Below, piece after piece: positions 22,414 through 35,363 of a stretch of DNA of 64,000 nucleotides. The notes beneath the pieces are model-generated. The model saw only the letters and a program-made list of their open reading frames with translations. It ran no database searches and was not told the DNA's origin. Origin of the DNA: Asterias rubens (taxonomy: Eukaryota; Echinodermata; Asteroidea; Forcipulatida; Asteriidae); assembly GCF_902459465.1 (NCBI RefSeq), contig NC_047066.1, positions 8,745,047 to 8,809,046 of the forward strand, in the 5' to 3' direction. The position numbers and the translations under genes were made by a program. The first letter of the stretch is position 1, and every line of letters begins with the position of its first letter.

Positions 22414-23298
22414 AAAGAAGATAGATTGACAAGCATTTGCATTTATTTATCAAAATGAAGTTTGCTTACTTTTCTACGATTTAAAAGAAGAAGAAAATCT
22501 GCAATAATTCTACATCTAAATATCTTTATCCTCTGACTGTGTGTCAAAATTCCACGATCATAAAAAGCACAAGTCCCTAACACTATTTCCCCTATCCTGC
22601 ACCATGATATGGCAATACGAGTGTTTCATTTGGTGCTCGAATACGACATGGTGTACCCCCCCCCCCCCCAATTGTGTCGTCACTGTGTGACGGGTACTAT
22701 GTGCTATACGTAGACTAACCCACACATCACAGACTTGAAACCAAGTCTAAGGGATCGAGTTTTTTTGTTATAGACCTTTGGTCTTTTGCAGCGTCACAGC
22801 CCGAGTTTTTGCCAACCCAAGTTGGAAAACTATGGAAAGCCATAAATGCAAATCAAAAACAGATCACTACCGTTTATAACAATGTACAAACATATTCAAA
22901 CATTGTGTTGATTTTGTTGACAAAAAAACTACTAATCAGGGAGGTATTTTATTTAATTGAAAGTTTGCAGGAACATTTGATTTGGTTAAAACATATATTT
23001 GCACGATTGCGTGTTTTACTGACATTCGGCCGTCCATGCCAACCAAGGCGATTTGTTTATCAACAAAAGAAAGGTCTATTGATATATAATATAGAACACG
23101 GAAACTGTTGGGGGGAATACCCTTTCTGCAAAATCCAATGGCATCGATAGTGCGCATACAAATGTTTTACAAAGGAGCTTTGTTCAGGTGTCTTAAGCGT
23201 AAACATTCGCCTTTGTACATAATACACAATCCAAGCACGAAAACACTTCTGAGCGTAAAAGTCACATTTTGTATACAAAACACACAATCCAAGCACGA

Positions 23299-23637
23299 AA
23301 AGACCAGCTTTTGTCAATTGGTGTATCTAAACATATGCACAAAATAACAAACCTGTGAAAACTTGAGCTCAATTGGTCGTCGAAGCTGCGAGAGAATAAT
23401 GGAAGAAAAAACTCCCTTGTCGCAAAATTATTGTGTGCTTTCAGATGCGAGACCTCAGTTGAGGTCTCAAATATTTAAGTGAGAAATTACTTCTTTTCTC
23501 AAAAACTACGTCACTTCAGAGGGAACCGTCTAACACAATATTGTATACAATCAAAAGCTCCCCATTGCTCGTTTCAGTAGGTTTTTATGCTAACAATTAT
23601 TTTGAGTAATTACCAATAGTGTCCAGTGCCTCTTAAA
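23299..23637 (+). mobile_element. R1 element, 5' truncated
   Basis: Begins inside the element and ends GTCCAGTGCCTCTTAAA. Confidence 0.75.
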
Positions 23638-24864
23638 GTATAATTCGGGAGTAAATTTGATGAACCAAAACGCTGGATATTTTGTAAGACTAGTTCAGAC
23701 ACTGCTTACTCTATGGAAGCCGAGAAGTCAGTTTGGACAATCCAAATTTTCGTTTTCGTGAATTGAGATCTGGCAGGTGAAAATGAGAGTTCACATTGAG
23801 GACATCAACTTATGGATTTTACGTTTGAAACTGTTTTTTATGTAAACCATTAATTCCACGAAATGATGGTAAAATGACGGTGTATCGAGGTGACAGCGGG
23901 TACCAGCCACATCTCCGGCCGCAGCATTCGCGAACGGACACCAACTCAGAGAAATCTGACAAATGATGCATACATGAATCGTCTCTCAGATTCAAAAGTT
24001 TTGGGTGAAAAATTACCCAAACTTTCGAAGAGAATCCTTTTTTTAAAGTAGTTTATAGTTTGTCTCATCAACAGGTGCAGGGCTTCTTACCATGTATTGG
24101 TTTCTTTGGTCATTGGTTTGTTGAGTATTTACCATGCCCCTTTGTTTTTAGTGCAGATGTTCACATGCTCAGCTACTGAGTAAATATAGGACACAGCGGT
24201 GTAAGTAATGTTGCGGGGTCACATGGGTAGTCATTTTGTTGGGTAGGCCTACAGTTTGACACAATATAGTTGGGTAAGAAATTTGACGCATTGTTGGGAA
24301 ACCGTTTTACACAGAAATTGATTAAATTACGACGCAGCCCCTGTTGTATAGCGTTTTACCCTTCAGAATAATTTTACGCAACAATGAGTATTTTTTTCTA
24401 AGAGTGTTAATCAATTGATTGTATGGTGTGTTTATACGTAATACGTGTATAGAGGATGAAAATAAACACCTTTTTTCCAAAGACCTTAGTATGTATGTAT
24501 TGTACTATCCCTTTAACATTTCCCCTTTTTCAACTAGCCTGTTTTTTACTTCCAATGAAAGAAAAACATACCTGAGGATAATATCTGACGTAGATCTTTC
24601 TACTATTTGTTATACAACAAAACACCTGGCCAAGCAAGACGCGGCTATACCGAGTGATTTTGAACACATGACTTTGGTGGCAATATGAATACAATAATAT
24701 AACAACCAACTTCCTGCTATGTTAGTACAGTCAATATAGACCAGAACGCACCAGAATGCTGATTAGCTACTCGAAGACACAAATTACAGTACAATAAAGT
24801 AAAGAATAATTTTGAGTTTAGGTTTTAACGTATTACAAACCAAGTCATTACGAGGGATATGACC

Positions 24865-25049
24865 ATGGCGTGGACGGCACAAGCGGGACTCGGACCGAGG
24901 GCATTCACACTATGTTTAAAAGTGTTCGTCGTGCTGATGTTTTATAGTCATGATCGACGTGGCATAATATGCAATGCAATGCCGAAAATTTATCTTCCAC
25001 CAGAACTACTCAACTATAGTAATGAACTGATTATGCATTTCTGCCCAGG
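24865..25049 (+). CDS. Gene D exon 1 (signal peptide)
   Basis: Reads MAWTAQAGLGPRAF, a hydrophobic stretch VFVVLMF, and ends MHFCPG at donor gtaagt in phase 2. Confidence 0.82.
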
Positions 25050-28000
25050 GTAAGTCCGTAGTTAAAGTGTAATTGTTTGAAAGTGTTTATCATGGTGATG
25101 TTTTACTTTCATGAACAACTTTGTATTTGTACAGCGCAGGAGCTTCCAGTGCCATTGCGGCTCTTTCTCGACGATATGAGGGTACATTCTGCAGCGAAGG
25201 GTAAAACTGCATTGTAGGCCAAATGTAGCCCCAATCTTTGTATGAGAAAGGCTGACTTTCTCACTATGACATCGATTCATTTAGGGGATTAGTCTTTTGG
25301 ACTTTAGAGAAGGAGGTGGTTGCATGTGACAGTTTCTTTACAGTGTTTTTTCTAGCACTAAAAAATTAACTCCTTCACTCTGTCGCCCACAGACGGGCTC
25401 GAGTATGGCTCATCAGAAACACCGTGGTGACATCACCACATTAACGCTTTTCCACAATAAGTCGTTGATAATATCACATGATTTAAAGGGTCTGTATATA
25501 CGTTTACTATGAGTCTGAAAATTAATTACATAATGAGTTTATCCTCTCGACCAAAAAGAACGGATAAACTGTCCCAGATATTTTATGAACTATATAGTTC
25601 AGACAATAGGTATACCTCTCTAAAACGTGCATCAGGGAAGTCATCGTAAACTTATGAATACATAAGCCTATAATATTATTGGCGTGGTAATTGTATCAGA
25701 TTGTTACAAATAATCAGCAGTAATGTCTATTTAGATGCGGTAATGATTCTGGCAATTGTGGAAGGTCACTCAAGAGTTTGTGTGTGCAGGTTTGCGGAAT
25801 AAACTGCCAATTTGAATGCTGGGACACGCCAGGTAGGTTTACATGTTGCACAAAATACAAATTTTATAGAATGCCGAAGACCCAAGATAGGGAGACTATG
25901 GCTGCAATGTGACATTCGCACTGGACGCCATTTCAGTAAGCAACTCTCCTCACACAAATGCATACAATGAACATTGCTATCAAATAATATCACAACATTT
26001 GCTTGCTGAAATGACCCCCACAGTGCACCCACCCTCCATACTTTCTAGATTTATCTAGAGATTTTTATGAAACTTGCCAAACTCACACACATGTAGATAT
26101 ATTTTTAATTTTCAATAACTTTAAATAGTTTTCCTTTAAGGCAACTATCAAAACGTGTTGCTTTTTCATATATTACAATACACGATGGAAATGCGGAACT
26201 ATTTTTTTTTTAAAAGTAATGTGTGCGTTCGATTAGCTTTCCTGTGTCGACGTTGCGGAACTCATTCGGGTGAGCCCCTGACAAGAGGTAATCGAACGAA
26301 ACGATCACTCACATTCACCCTCTCGTAGTGACGTCATGTACCTGGGGCCAGCCCCCAAGTGACCCGCTCCACAAGCAGATCACTTTGGGCTGACCCGGGT
26401 GAGCCCCTGGAATGACGTAAAAGCTATTCGAACGTACTTTACTGTACAAACAAACTTTGGCACTTAAACAATTTACTGTTAGGGAATAATACAAGACATC
26501 TGCAAACATGAGGATTTAATTATTAGGCAACTTTTTGCTAAGTGTGTTTTAGTTTCTCACTTCAAAATGAATATGTTTGTTATTCCTTGTAGAAACCATT
26601 CCCCAATGCAACGAAAATCAGACTCGGTTTTGTGGCTACAGCGACGCCGCCGTGTGTCAGGATCGGGACGATCGAGGAGTGTGCGTGTCCCGGACTGATC
26701 CAGACCCACCGTCAACATTTTGCGTCTGCAAAAGTGGAGGGATATCGTATTCCAGGTAAAACTTTGCTCCAAGCATCTAACTGATTCTAGATTGGGTGGT
26801 GTTTGGTTGAGTCAGGTTAAATTACGTTGGCAGCGCGTACTTGGTAATGAGGGGGAGAGGTTGGTAGTATAAAACATTGTGAGAAACGGCTCCCTCTGAA
26901 GTAGTGTAGTTTTCGAGAAAGAAGCATTTTTCCACGAATTTGATTTCGAGACCTCAGATTTAGAATTTCAGGTCGCGAAATCAAGCATCTGAAAGCACAC
27001 AACTTCGTGTGACAAGGGTGTTTTTTCTTTCATTATTATCTCGCAACTTTGATGACCGATTTAGCTCAAAATTTAACAGGTTTGTTATTTTATGCATATG
27101 TTGAGATACACCAAGTGAAAAGACTGGTCTTTGACATTTACCAATAGTGTCCAGTGTCTTTAAGGGGAATCTGTTTTTTGTCTTCTTAGTGAGTGGTTCG
27201 AAAGGACAATGAAAGGGAAGCACGCAGCGTGGAAAACCGAATTATATTTCACATGTATTGTTCTATGTATTGTTTGGCTGTGTACTCTTAGGGTACGTAT
27301 ACCCACCCGAGTACATAATCAGGTACGTTTTTTTTTGTAGGCATACTCAGTGCTTGTACTCGGCTAGCAAATTACTCATAATCGGACTCAATCGGCACTT
27401 GACTGGACATTTAATAACCTGTAGGCCTGTACTCGAAGTCATGACGATACTCGAAAGAAAGTGGACTCAATGTTTAGTACCCGTGGACAATACAAGGAGT
27501 AGACGAATGAAGTACTTAGAAATTTTTTTTGAAAGTGTCTATATTTAGGTCTATGTTTCAAAGATGGGCCGAATTGTCACAACAAACACACTTCCACATG
27601 GTAACTTTAGTCAAGGGCAATAAATGTTTGAACAATACAATGTTTGTTTTTGTATACAATAAAGTTGTGAACCACCGGTGCCCACCTCCACCGGTGCCAC
27701 CTCCACCGGTGCCACCTCAGACCCATCGATGGGAATAGAGGGAGGCACACAAGAAACTACCTTAGCACAACACACTACAGCTGAAGCCGTTACATCACAA
27801 GCCACTACACCACAACCCGCTACATCAAAAGCCGCTACAGTGCAAGCCACTACATCACAAGCCACTACAGTGCAAGCTATTGTTCTTGGGTGTCTGTTTG
27901 CTGTTCTATTCCTCTTGGTGATCATCGGTGCCTTGATATTCTACTTTCGAAGACAGGGAAGACTACCGTCCTTCGTGAAGCAAACGTCGTAAGTTTCTTT

Positions 28001-30583
28001 TCAGATTATCTTCCACCAGAAAAGCAAGAACTACTATTGGAGTTACGTATGGGCAGGAACAACCCATTTTATAATGGCCAGGATTAACAAATGTGACCCA
28101 AACCACTCTAAATTAAAGCCATTATACACTTTCGGAACAGAAAAAAATAAAGGTTCACAGATATACAAATAACTTACAGGGTTTACAGAAGGTAATGGTA
28201 AAGGACTTCTCTTGAAATATTATTCAATGAAATGCTTTACTTTTTGCGAAAACATTAAAACAACTATCAACTTTCGATATCGAGAATAACAGATTTATTT
28301 TAAACACATGTCATGACACGGCGAAACGTGCGGAAACAAGTGTGGGTTTTTCCGTTATTTTCTCCCGACTCCGATGACTGATTGAGCCTAAATTTTTCAC
28401 AGGTTTGTTATTTTATATATAAGTTGTGATACACGAAGTGTGGGCCTTTCGCCAACACTGTTTACCAAAAGTGTCCAATGGCTTTTATCTAAGAAAGCCA
28501 ATTATTAAATGGGAAAGACACAGTTCATAAAACAAAGTAATAACAACAATAAATGTTAATTGAATAGAATTGAAAAAATAAATAAAAAATCAACATTGTC
28601 CCGATGCAATTTCGCCGAGTTGTAGTTCTGAAGACTTGCTGCGTAGACGCTCTGTTTGAGGACGCCCTTTTGATCTTCTTCAAACAAAAGTGTAACGACT
28701 TGACCCACTGCTAAATTTGTTTAACTTGGTTATAATGTTGTTTGCTTTAATAGGAACCCTGCTGGGCTGTCAAGTGTTCCATTGGAAGCAAGGGGTAAGT
28801 ACCATTTATCTAACTCACACAAACAAACAACCTTTTACGGACCGGATTTGTGGGGTCCTAGCCCTGCTGTTGTTGTTTTATTAATAAATTGTTTGAAGAA
28901 ATTCTCTTTGGGATTGTTCCATCGTTAAAAGTATCCCGTAAAGTGGCGTGTGTAAGGGCACCAACACACACACACCCCTACGGGTCGAGTTTGTGTGATT
29001 TTGTTGTTGGTGTTCAATTATTACATTTTCCTCTGTGGGGTCTAAAAGAACTAATACAAACTTTGTTGGGTCTAAATCCATTGTGTAAAAGACCAATGAA
29101 GGGCCTTTCCGTTAGCCAACACGCACACACGCATACGACTTTACTTAAAGGCACTGGACACCTTTGGTATGTCAAAGACCAGTCTTCCCACTTGGTGTAT
29201 TTCAACATATGCACAAAATAACAAACTTGTGAAAATTTGAACCCAATTGGTCGTCGAAGTTGCGATAGGAAATAATGGAAGAAAAAAAACACCCTTGTCT
29301 CACAAGGTTGAGCTTTCAGATGAGCTATCGAATTCGATTCACATGTTTTAGTGATATTACTTCTCTTTCAAAAATTACGTTACTTCAGAGGGATCGGAGC
29401 CATTTTGTATACTGTCAACAGCTTCCCATTGCTTTGCTCTTTTCAAGTCAGTTTTTATGCTAACAATTATTTTGAGTAATTACCAATAGTGCCCAGTGCC
29501 TTTATATTTTTACTTTATACCAAATGTTAAACGTTAGTCTGTCGTTGTAAAGTGCATTGGTTGAGTCAGAGAATAAACACTGGGTTACCAAAACATGAGG
29601 TGCTTTCAATATCAATACCTATATAATAAAATAGTAATTTTGCCTCAATTATTATTAAAATAGATGCCAGTAGGTCGAAGTTGCCAGATCCACCGGTACC
29701 CGGCGGTAACATGGAGTATTCGTACGCATATGACCACCGACCAGCGAAGCCTGGTGCAAAGGAAGATCCAGATCAAGATGACCACACCTACTACTCTGTA
29801 GGCGAGGGTGGGTACAGACAGGGGAACCCCCGCTATGTCTTAGACGGGCAGAGGAAGATACCAGCTACCAAGGAGCTTGACATATGTACGGATGATGCCA
29901 AAGACCATCCATACTTTGTGCTCAACAGGGACGAGGATGGCGACGAGGTTACTGACTCGTCAAAAGGGGTCAAACATAATGAAGTCGACGACGACTACAC
30001 TCCATTGGTACCTACTGGAGATCCAAAGTCACGAAGTGAACAACCTGGGAAAGAGGATGATGTGTCACCCACTTTGGCAAAAGGAAGCGACGTGTGTATA
30101 TCCAATGCGGACGACGGTAATTACTTTCCATTGGTCCTAGCTGCAGCCCCAATGTCTCCTCCCGTGAAGCAATCTGGATACGAAGAGGAAAAGATACCCA
30201 TTTCAACCTCGCCGACAGAAGTACAAACCAGTAGCTATGACAATAACACCTACACCCCATTGGTCCAAGCTCCAGCTCCAAATTCCACCGTCAAGCAATC
30301 TGGATACGAAGAAGCAAAGATACCCATGCCAGAAAGTCATGATTCAATCTCGACCTCAGAGCCACAACCCGATAACGCCTACACTCCATTGGCCCTAACC
30401 GTGGAGCCCAAATCTCAAAAAGAATACTCTGGATACGAGACTGCAATTATCTCGAACCCCGGTTTGGCAGCCATTACTGACGACACGTCCCCCTACGACC
30501 ACTTCCACAGAGCTCAAAAGATTGAGCCGAAAGAGGGCACTCGTTTAACCACGGATGAAGACGACTACCAACATTTTGGTTAA
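24865..30583 (+). CDS. Gene D: family receptor, 576 aa
   Basis: The exons are 24865-25049, 25735-25832, 26593-26755, 27665-27988, 28754-28794 and 29664-30583, totalling 1731 nt with no stop inside. A second possible ATG is at 24859. The signal peptide runs to about residue 38. Cys module 1 (62-95) has six Cys ending CQFECW. Module 2 (95-149) has CNENQTRFCGYSDAAVC and CVC. The stalk (about 150-219) has a Pro-Thr start and then TTxQA units. The helix is about 220-243, followed by RRQGRLPSFVK. The tail (271-576) is close to B in sequence for most of its length, with SGYEEEK/SGYEEAK repeats, YDNN, YTPL and YFPL sites and a terminal YDHF/YQHF pair. The very end reads YQHFG-stop, apparently from one extra T compared with B. 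A broken copy of exon 1 lies just downstream of exon 1. Confidence 0.82.
25077..25200 (+). pseudogene. Broken second copy of exon 1 inside gene D intron 1
   Basis: The frame reads LKVFIMVMFYFHEQLCICTAQ and then a segment like the mature start of the paralogues, ending at an ag-ggtaaaa donor-like site. Compared with the other exons it lacks the MAWTAQ start region, and near the end one T is missing, so the conserved HFC is out of frame (reads HSAAK). It is a relic of a duplicated signal exon, probably unused. Confidence 0.72.
25735..25832 (+). CDS. Gene D exon 2 (Cys module 1)
   Basis: The acceptor is tatttag and the donor gtaggt. Spacing C-x6-C-x7-C-x3-C-x3-C-x3-C-W. Confidence 0.8.
26222..26440. 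mobile_element. Inverted-repeat element in gene D intron 2
   Basis: Ends TGCGTTCGATTAGCTTTCC and AAAGCTATTCGAACGTAC are inverted matches. Inside are repeated GGGTGAGCCCCTG motifs. A related 5' end is at about 47393 (GGTGCATTTGATTAGCTTCC). Confidence 0.7.
26593..26755 (+). CDS. Gene D exon 3 (Cys module 2)
   Basis: The acceptor is ccttgtag and the donor gtaaaa. The core is CGYSDAAVC with closing CVC, and there is an NQT glycosylation sequon. Confidence 0.83.
26825..27163 (-). mobile_element. R1 element, truncated, in gene D intron 3
   Basis: Lacks the left terminal repeat; the right end GTCCAGTGTCTTTAA is present. Confidence 0.78.
27665..27988 (+). CDS. Gene D exon 4 (stalk and membrane helix)
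   Basis: The acceptor is acaataaag. It opens GCEPPVPTSTGATS, then Thr-rich units, a helix around AIVLGCLFAVLFLLVIIG, and donor gtaagt. Confidence 0.82.
28108..28490 (-). mobile_element. R1 element, highly diverged
   Basis: Only scattered similarity (TTTTTCACAGGTTTGTTATTT and a terminal-like CCAAAAGTGTCCAATGGC) in gene D intron 4. Confidence 0.45.
28754..28794 (+). CDS. Gene D exon 5 (linker)
   Basis: A 41-nt exon reading NPAGLSSVPLEAR between tttaatag and gtaagt. Confidence 0.78.
29155..29504 (+). mobile_element. R1 element in gene D intron 5
   Basis: TTAAAGGCACTGGACACC start, CCCAGTGCCTTTA end, about 160 bp before the tail-exon acceptor. Confidence 0.83.
29664..30583 (+). CDS. Gene D exon 6 (cytoplasmic tail)
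   Basis: The acceptor is ttaaaatag. It begins DASRSKLPDPPVPGG and aligns to B through most of its length; the stop is at 30581-30583. Confidence 0.87.
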
Positions 30584-32572
30584 AAACTAACAAGTGTTAT
30601 TTCTGCAACGGTAAACTCACAACAAACACAAATTTGGGGCAAACCCAACAGCTTTGATAACATTGTTTAATCCTGAAACATAGTGAAGGCAAACAATATT
30701 ATAATTTCGGTCAAATTTAGACCGGTTTGGCAGGAGATTCTGCCCCTGGAGGTTCTGTCCCCCGATAGCAAACCGGGTACAAACTTCTTCTGATAGCGCC
30801 CTCTTTTGAATCATCCTCCTCCAGCCCACGGGGGACCGAATCTCCGGCGTACAGAATTTCCTGGGACACCAGTTTAAAATGCGATGGAATAAATTATGTG
30901 TAAAATATTAAGTTGTAAATAGTGATTGTGTACAAATTCAAGCCACTTCAGATCACAACATGATATTAAATTAAAATACCACCAGGTAGTGTTCCCAGAC
31001 TCCGTGATGTTAAAATTGAAGAAGTTAAACGGTAAATTAAATGGTTGCCAAACGATGACGTCATAAATTGTTTCGACCAGACAAAACCATTTTTAACAGG
31101 TATTGCATGATAAGAATACTTTTATTTCAACTATAATGCTGCACAGCTCAGCTGGAGTGCAGTAATTAATTTGTTTTCAAGAAAACCTACGGCATTCTGC
31201 TATGTATGTTTGCAAGGTACATGCACTTACAAGATAGACCTTGTGAGCGATCTAAGTTAGGACACTTGTGTTTTTGTTGACAATGTAGGGTTAGGTCTTT
31301 AAAATGAAAGTAGCGGTAGTTGGAACACATTTCGATTGAATGTGAACACAAATGTCTAATTGACTGCAGGCATGTAAATTGTTGCGTAGATTATATTTTC
31401 ATGCATAACGTGTTCATGTGAGTGTGGTTTTTTTTACTGTATAATATTACGCAATTTAGTTAGACAATCTTATAATGGTCTAATGATATGATGTAAAATG
31501 AAAAACTAGAGTTAAAGGATGAACATTTGCGTCATTTGAAAAAAACGTACGCCTATGTTAATTGAATTAAACAATCGTTTTGTAAATTGTGACGTCATTT
31601 TGTAAGTGTGGCGTCGTTAATGCAGCTGGAATACCTTTTGATTGTTAGTTCAAATTTATATTTACACGCACATATTTTGTCCTTATTTTATAAAGACTTT
31701 GTAAACTTGCAAATGTAATTTTTTAAAGTAACGTGTAAATTGAAGTTATTATGTACTTTGTAGCCTTTATTTTGCAACTGGATTGTACACATACTTTTAA
31801 AATTTAGAACTTATCTAATAATGTGAACGGACAAGGACAAGTCGTTTATTAAGTAAAGATCCGGTGTGGCGGGAGATTCTGTCACCCATACGGCAAACTG
31901 TGTACACACTACTTCTGATAGCGCCCTCTTTTGAATAATCCTTCTACAACCCATGTTAATTCCCATGGGGACAGAATCCCCGGCGGACAGATTTCCCTTG
32001 GACACAGTGGTGTACGGTCTGAAGAGGCGACTAAGAATCTGAAAAGCCTTTGTCGATTGATTAAGTGGCTAACTTGAGTGGCTGATTTGAGGATTGATTA
32101 TTAGGTTTGATTGGTAGATTGGTTAATATTAGTCGATTGTGGATTATATTTTGATTGACTGATTGATTGGTTAGATTGGTCATTCAACACAATTTAATTA
32201 AATTCAACATATAATCCTATGTTGCAAAATGTACGTAAGTAATTATAAAGACGGTCTATTAATCAAAGCTGTATATTAGAAAAATAAATATATGAGATAT
32301 AACTAAGCAGAAGCAAACAATTATGAAATACCAAGCCTTGTAGAAAAAATGCCTTTATACAACAAGATACGCCTATACTTGACTCATAAACCTAAATTAA
32401 CTGTGATAACCTATTCACGTTTAAATTACTTAAAATTGTTGTTGTAAAAATTTCAAGACAAGCTTTTGTCTAATGTATTTTTATGATTAAATTGTACATT
32501 GGTGTTGACAGGGCAACATTAAAAATTACAGATAAATGTAAGTGGATACATCGTTTCTAATCAAATGTGTGT

Positions 32573-32949
32573 TTTAAAGGCAGTGGACACTATTGATAAT
32601 TGTCAAAGACTAGCCTTCACAGTTGGTGTATCTCAACATATGCATAAAATAACTAACCTGTGAAAATTTGAGCTTAATCGGTCATCAAAGTTGCAAGATA
32701 ATAATGAGAGAAGAAAACATCCTTGTCACACGGAGTTGTGTGCGTTTAGATGTCGAGACCTCAAGTTCTAAATCTGAGGTCTCGAAATCAAGTTCGTGGA
32801 CAATTACTTCTTTCTCAAAAACTATGGCACTTCAGAGGGAGCCGTTTCTCACAATGTTTTATACCATCAACCTCTCCCCATCGTTACCAAGTAAGGTTTC
32901 GTGATAATAATTATTTTGAGTAATTACCAATAGTGTCTACTGCCTTTAA
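32573..32949 (+). mobile_element. R1 element, full length
   Basis: Both terminal repeats are present. The next copy begins at its last bases, so the two are head to tail. Confidence 0.83.
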
Positions 32950-33463
32950 AAACACTGGACACTTATTGGTAATATTGTCAAAGACCAGCCGTCGATTTCA
33001 CCAAACTCTTCCTAGCTTAGGATTAATCTTAGGACTTATGTCGAGTTAAGTTCCGTATCCATCGATGTTAGGACGCATTGAACCCATCCTAAGTTAGGAC
33101 GGGTTACTCGTCCTAACTCAAGATAGGATTAATCCTAGCGTTTTGTGTAATCAGCTGCATAAAATAGCAAACCTGTGCAAATTTGAGCTCAAATTGGTAG
33201 TCGAAGTTGCGAGATAATAATAAAAGAATAAACACCCTTTTGTGCTTTCGGATGCTTGATTTCGAGACCTCAAAATCTAATTCTGAGGTCTCGAAATCAA
33301 ATTCGTGGAAAATTATATCTTTCTCGAAAACTACGTTACTTCAGAGGGGGCCGTTTCTCCCAATGTTTTTTACCATCAACCTCTCCCATTACTCGTTTAC
33401 CAAGTAAGGTTGTATGCCAACAATTAGTTTTGAGTTATTACCAACAGTGTCCAGTGGCTATAA
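32946..33463 (+). mobile_element. R1 element interrupted by an R2 hairpin element
   Basis: R1 sequence up to AAAGACCAG, then R2 at about 32989-33150, then R1 resumes with GCATAAAATAGCAAACCTG. Confidence 0.78.
32989..33150. mobile_element. R2 element (nested in R1)
   Basis: Begins CCGTCGATTTCACCAAAC and holds repeated CTTAGGA/TCCTAAG motifs in both orientations. Confidence 0.7.
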
Positions 33464-34689
33464 CCTTGTGTTATAACTCCACCTCCCCTTTGCATGGAAA
33501 ACCTGGATTGGAATTATAGTTCCTACAATGTCACCTTTTGCCAGAAAAGGAAAGGAAGTGAACATGATCTTGTACACCATTTTGATCAGCCGTAAATAAT
33601 CTGTACCAGTAAATATACCTAGACAGTTTGCCATAGGGGGGAACAGAATCTCCGGTGGGGGGGGGGGGGTGGGGGTGGGGGGGGGGCAGAGTCTTCTGCC
33701 ACACCTGCATCCCCAACCTAGTACCTGTGCCATCCTCGGGACCACACTAGCTACATTTCGTTTGCTGGTTGGCATGATATGATTAAGGGCCTCTCGCACG
33801 ACGAGAACGGGACTCGAATCAAGTCTAACACTGTGCACAGAACACATTTTAAAGGAAATGAATGATACTATCGCATTACACTGACCTTCACTTTCTCAAC
33901 CCATTCTACGTAAATATTTTTAATATTTATTCAAAACGTTTAGTGTGAAATGAGTTAGATAAAGAATTGGTACTTTTTGTTTATACGACGTCATTGCTGC
34001 AGACGGAACCCTTTATAAAAAAATTAATCCATTTATTTAAAATAGCACGCTGTTCTATTTTTATTTCATCAGGAGACTGATTGGAAACTGCAAAAACAAA
34101 TTGGGGGATCGATCCCCCCCACACACAATGGAAGGTTTAATACAACATACCTATGTCTTTGGGTAGCTGGTATATAAAACTTAATCAACAGAAACAGACT
34201 ATATTTTATGACAATTTTAATCTCAACAAATTATTCAACTCATCCAGTTTTGATCAAACTGTCTGGTTCTAAGTTAAGTCGCCACATATCTGCTTTACTT
34301 TCTCAACAAATACTATTTCGACAATCAGTATAATGCACCAATAATGTTAAACAAGAAAACGAAAACGAAAACGTGATGCAAAGAAAAACAACAACCACGT
34401 CTGGATGACTACAATGTCGGTTTCGTTTCCTCTGTTTCGATTTCCACGCAACTTATAAGGAAAGGGGTCACGTTTAATATAGTTCGGATAAGAAAATGTG
34501 TTTAACCGAAAGTCTTTTTGTTATGCAGAAGTGTCCCCCGTTTGTTAGAAACCATAAAAGTAGATGTCCACAAATAAAATCTCCAAAGATCGCCGCTAGG
34601 CGGCCTTTGGATTTTGTGGTGTCCGTTTGAATGCTGCCCTCAATACGGTCAGATAATGCGGTTGGCACCCGCTAACACCTCACACGTGG

Positions 34690-34800
34690 GCGGATACAGC
34701 AAGCTTGATGAAGTCCTTTCAGTTCTTCTGAAGACGAGCAGAGTATACTGTTCGAAACGTCGAGACCACACAGGCTCTGTTCAGGGCCAATTAAAACTTC
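34690..34800 (+). mobile_element. Possible Penelope-like element remnant with hammerhead-like core
   Basis: Contains CTGAAGA, a pairable arm (CGAGCAG with CTGTTCG) and GAAACGTC in that order, the layout of the minimal hammerhead motif reported in Penelope-like elements. A degraded relative lies at 63310-63370. No reverse-transcriptase frame was seen. Confidence 0.42.
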
Positions 34801-35051
34801 CCTCGACAAGAATTATTACATGGTTGTACCTGCAAGTTTACTATTATTTACAGTTTATTCTTTGTACTTGTTGAATGTGACAGATTTTTGTTGCTATTTT
34901 CTCAAAAATATATACCTTGTTTTCAACTGAACAGTTCAGATGTGACTTTTACTGTGTCTTTCTTTGTTCAACCCAAAGTTAGTATATAATTAAGTTAAAA
35001 TGAACTCAGTCTGTAATCTTTGTGGCTTATTACTGAGTAAGTTAATTTATC

Positions 35052-35363
35052 TTTAAAGGGACATAACAAAATTGCTTTTGCCAACAAAACAGTTGCTGGT
35101 ATACTTAAACTGACAAACCTAAGATCGATCGGCCATCTGGGTCACGAGAAAATAGTGATCAACCGAATACACATGATAAATAAATGAATAACACGCTCTC
35201 TGAGTGATAAATGGTTTTATCAAATATGACATTTCAGACAAAAAAATTGTTGCAAGGGATGTTTTCTACTATCATCATCATCATTAAACCGTGTAATTTT
35301 ATGCAAATCTGTGATCTTCGACGTTTTTGTTTCTCAACAATTAATTCTGTAACATTTCTTTAA
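35052..35363 (+). mobile_element. R3 element in the D-E spacer
   Basis: CTTTAAAGGGACATAAC start and CTGTAACATTTCTTTAA end, with the shared body. Confidence 0.72.

Larger units (their letters stand above)
20804..24858. other. Gene C-gene D spacer
   Basis: The tandem duplication, R1 at 22076 and 23299, and a poly-C run near 22660. No gene seen in 21400-22070, 22420-23290 or 23640-24860. Confidence 0.6.

Noticed and set aside
33458-33847. 129-aa Pro-rich minus-strand frame
   Set aside because: Driven by a long G/C homopolymer tract; no homology recognised.
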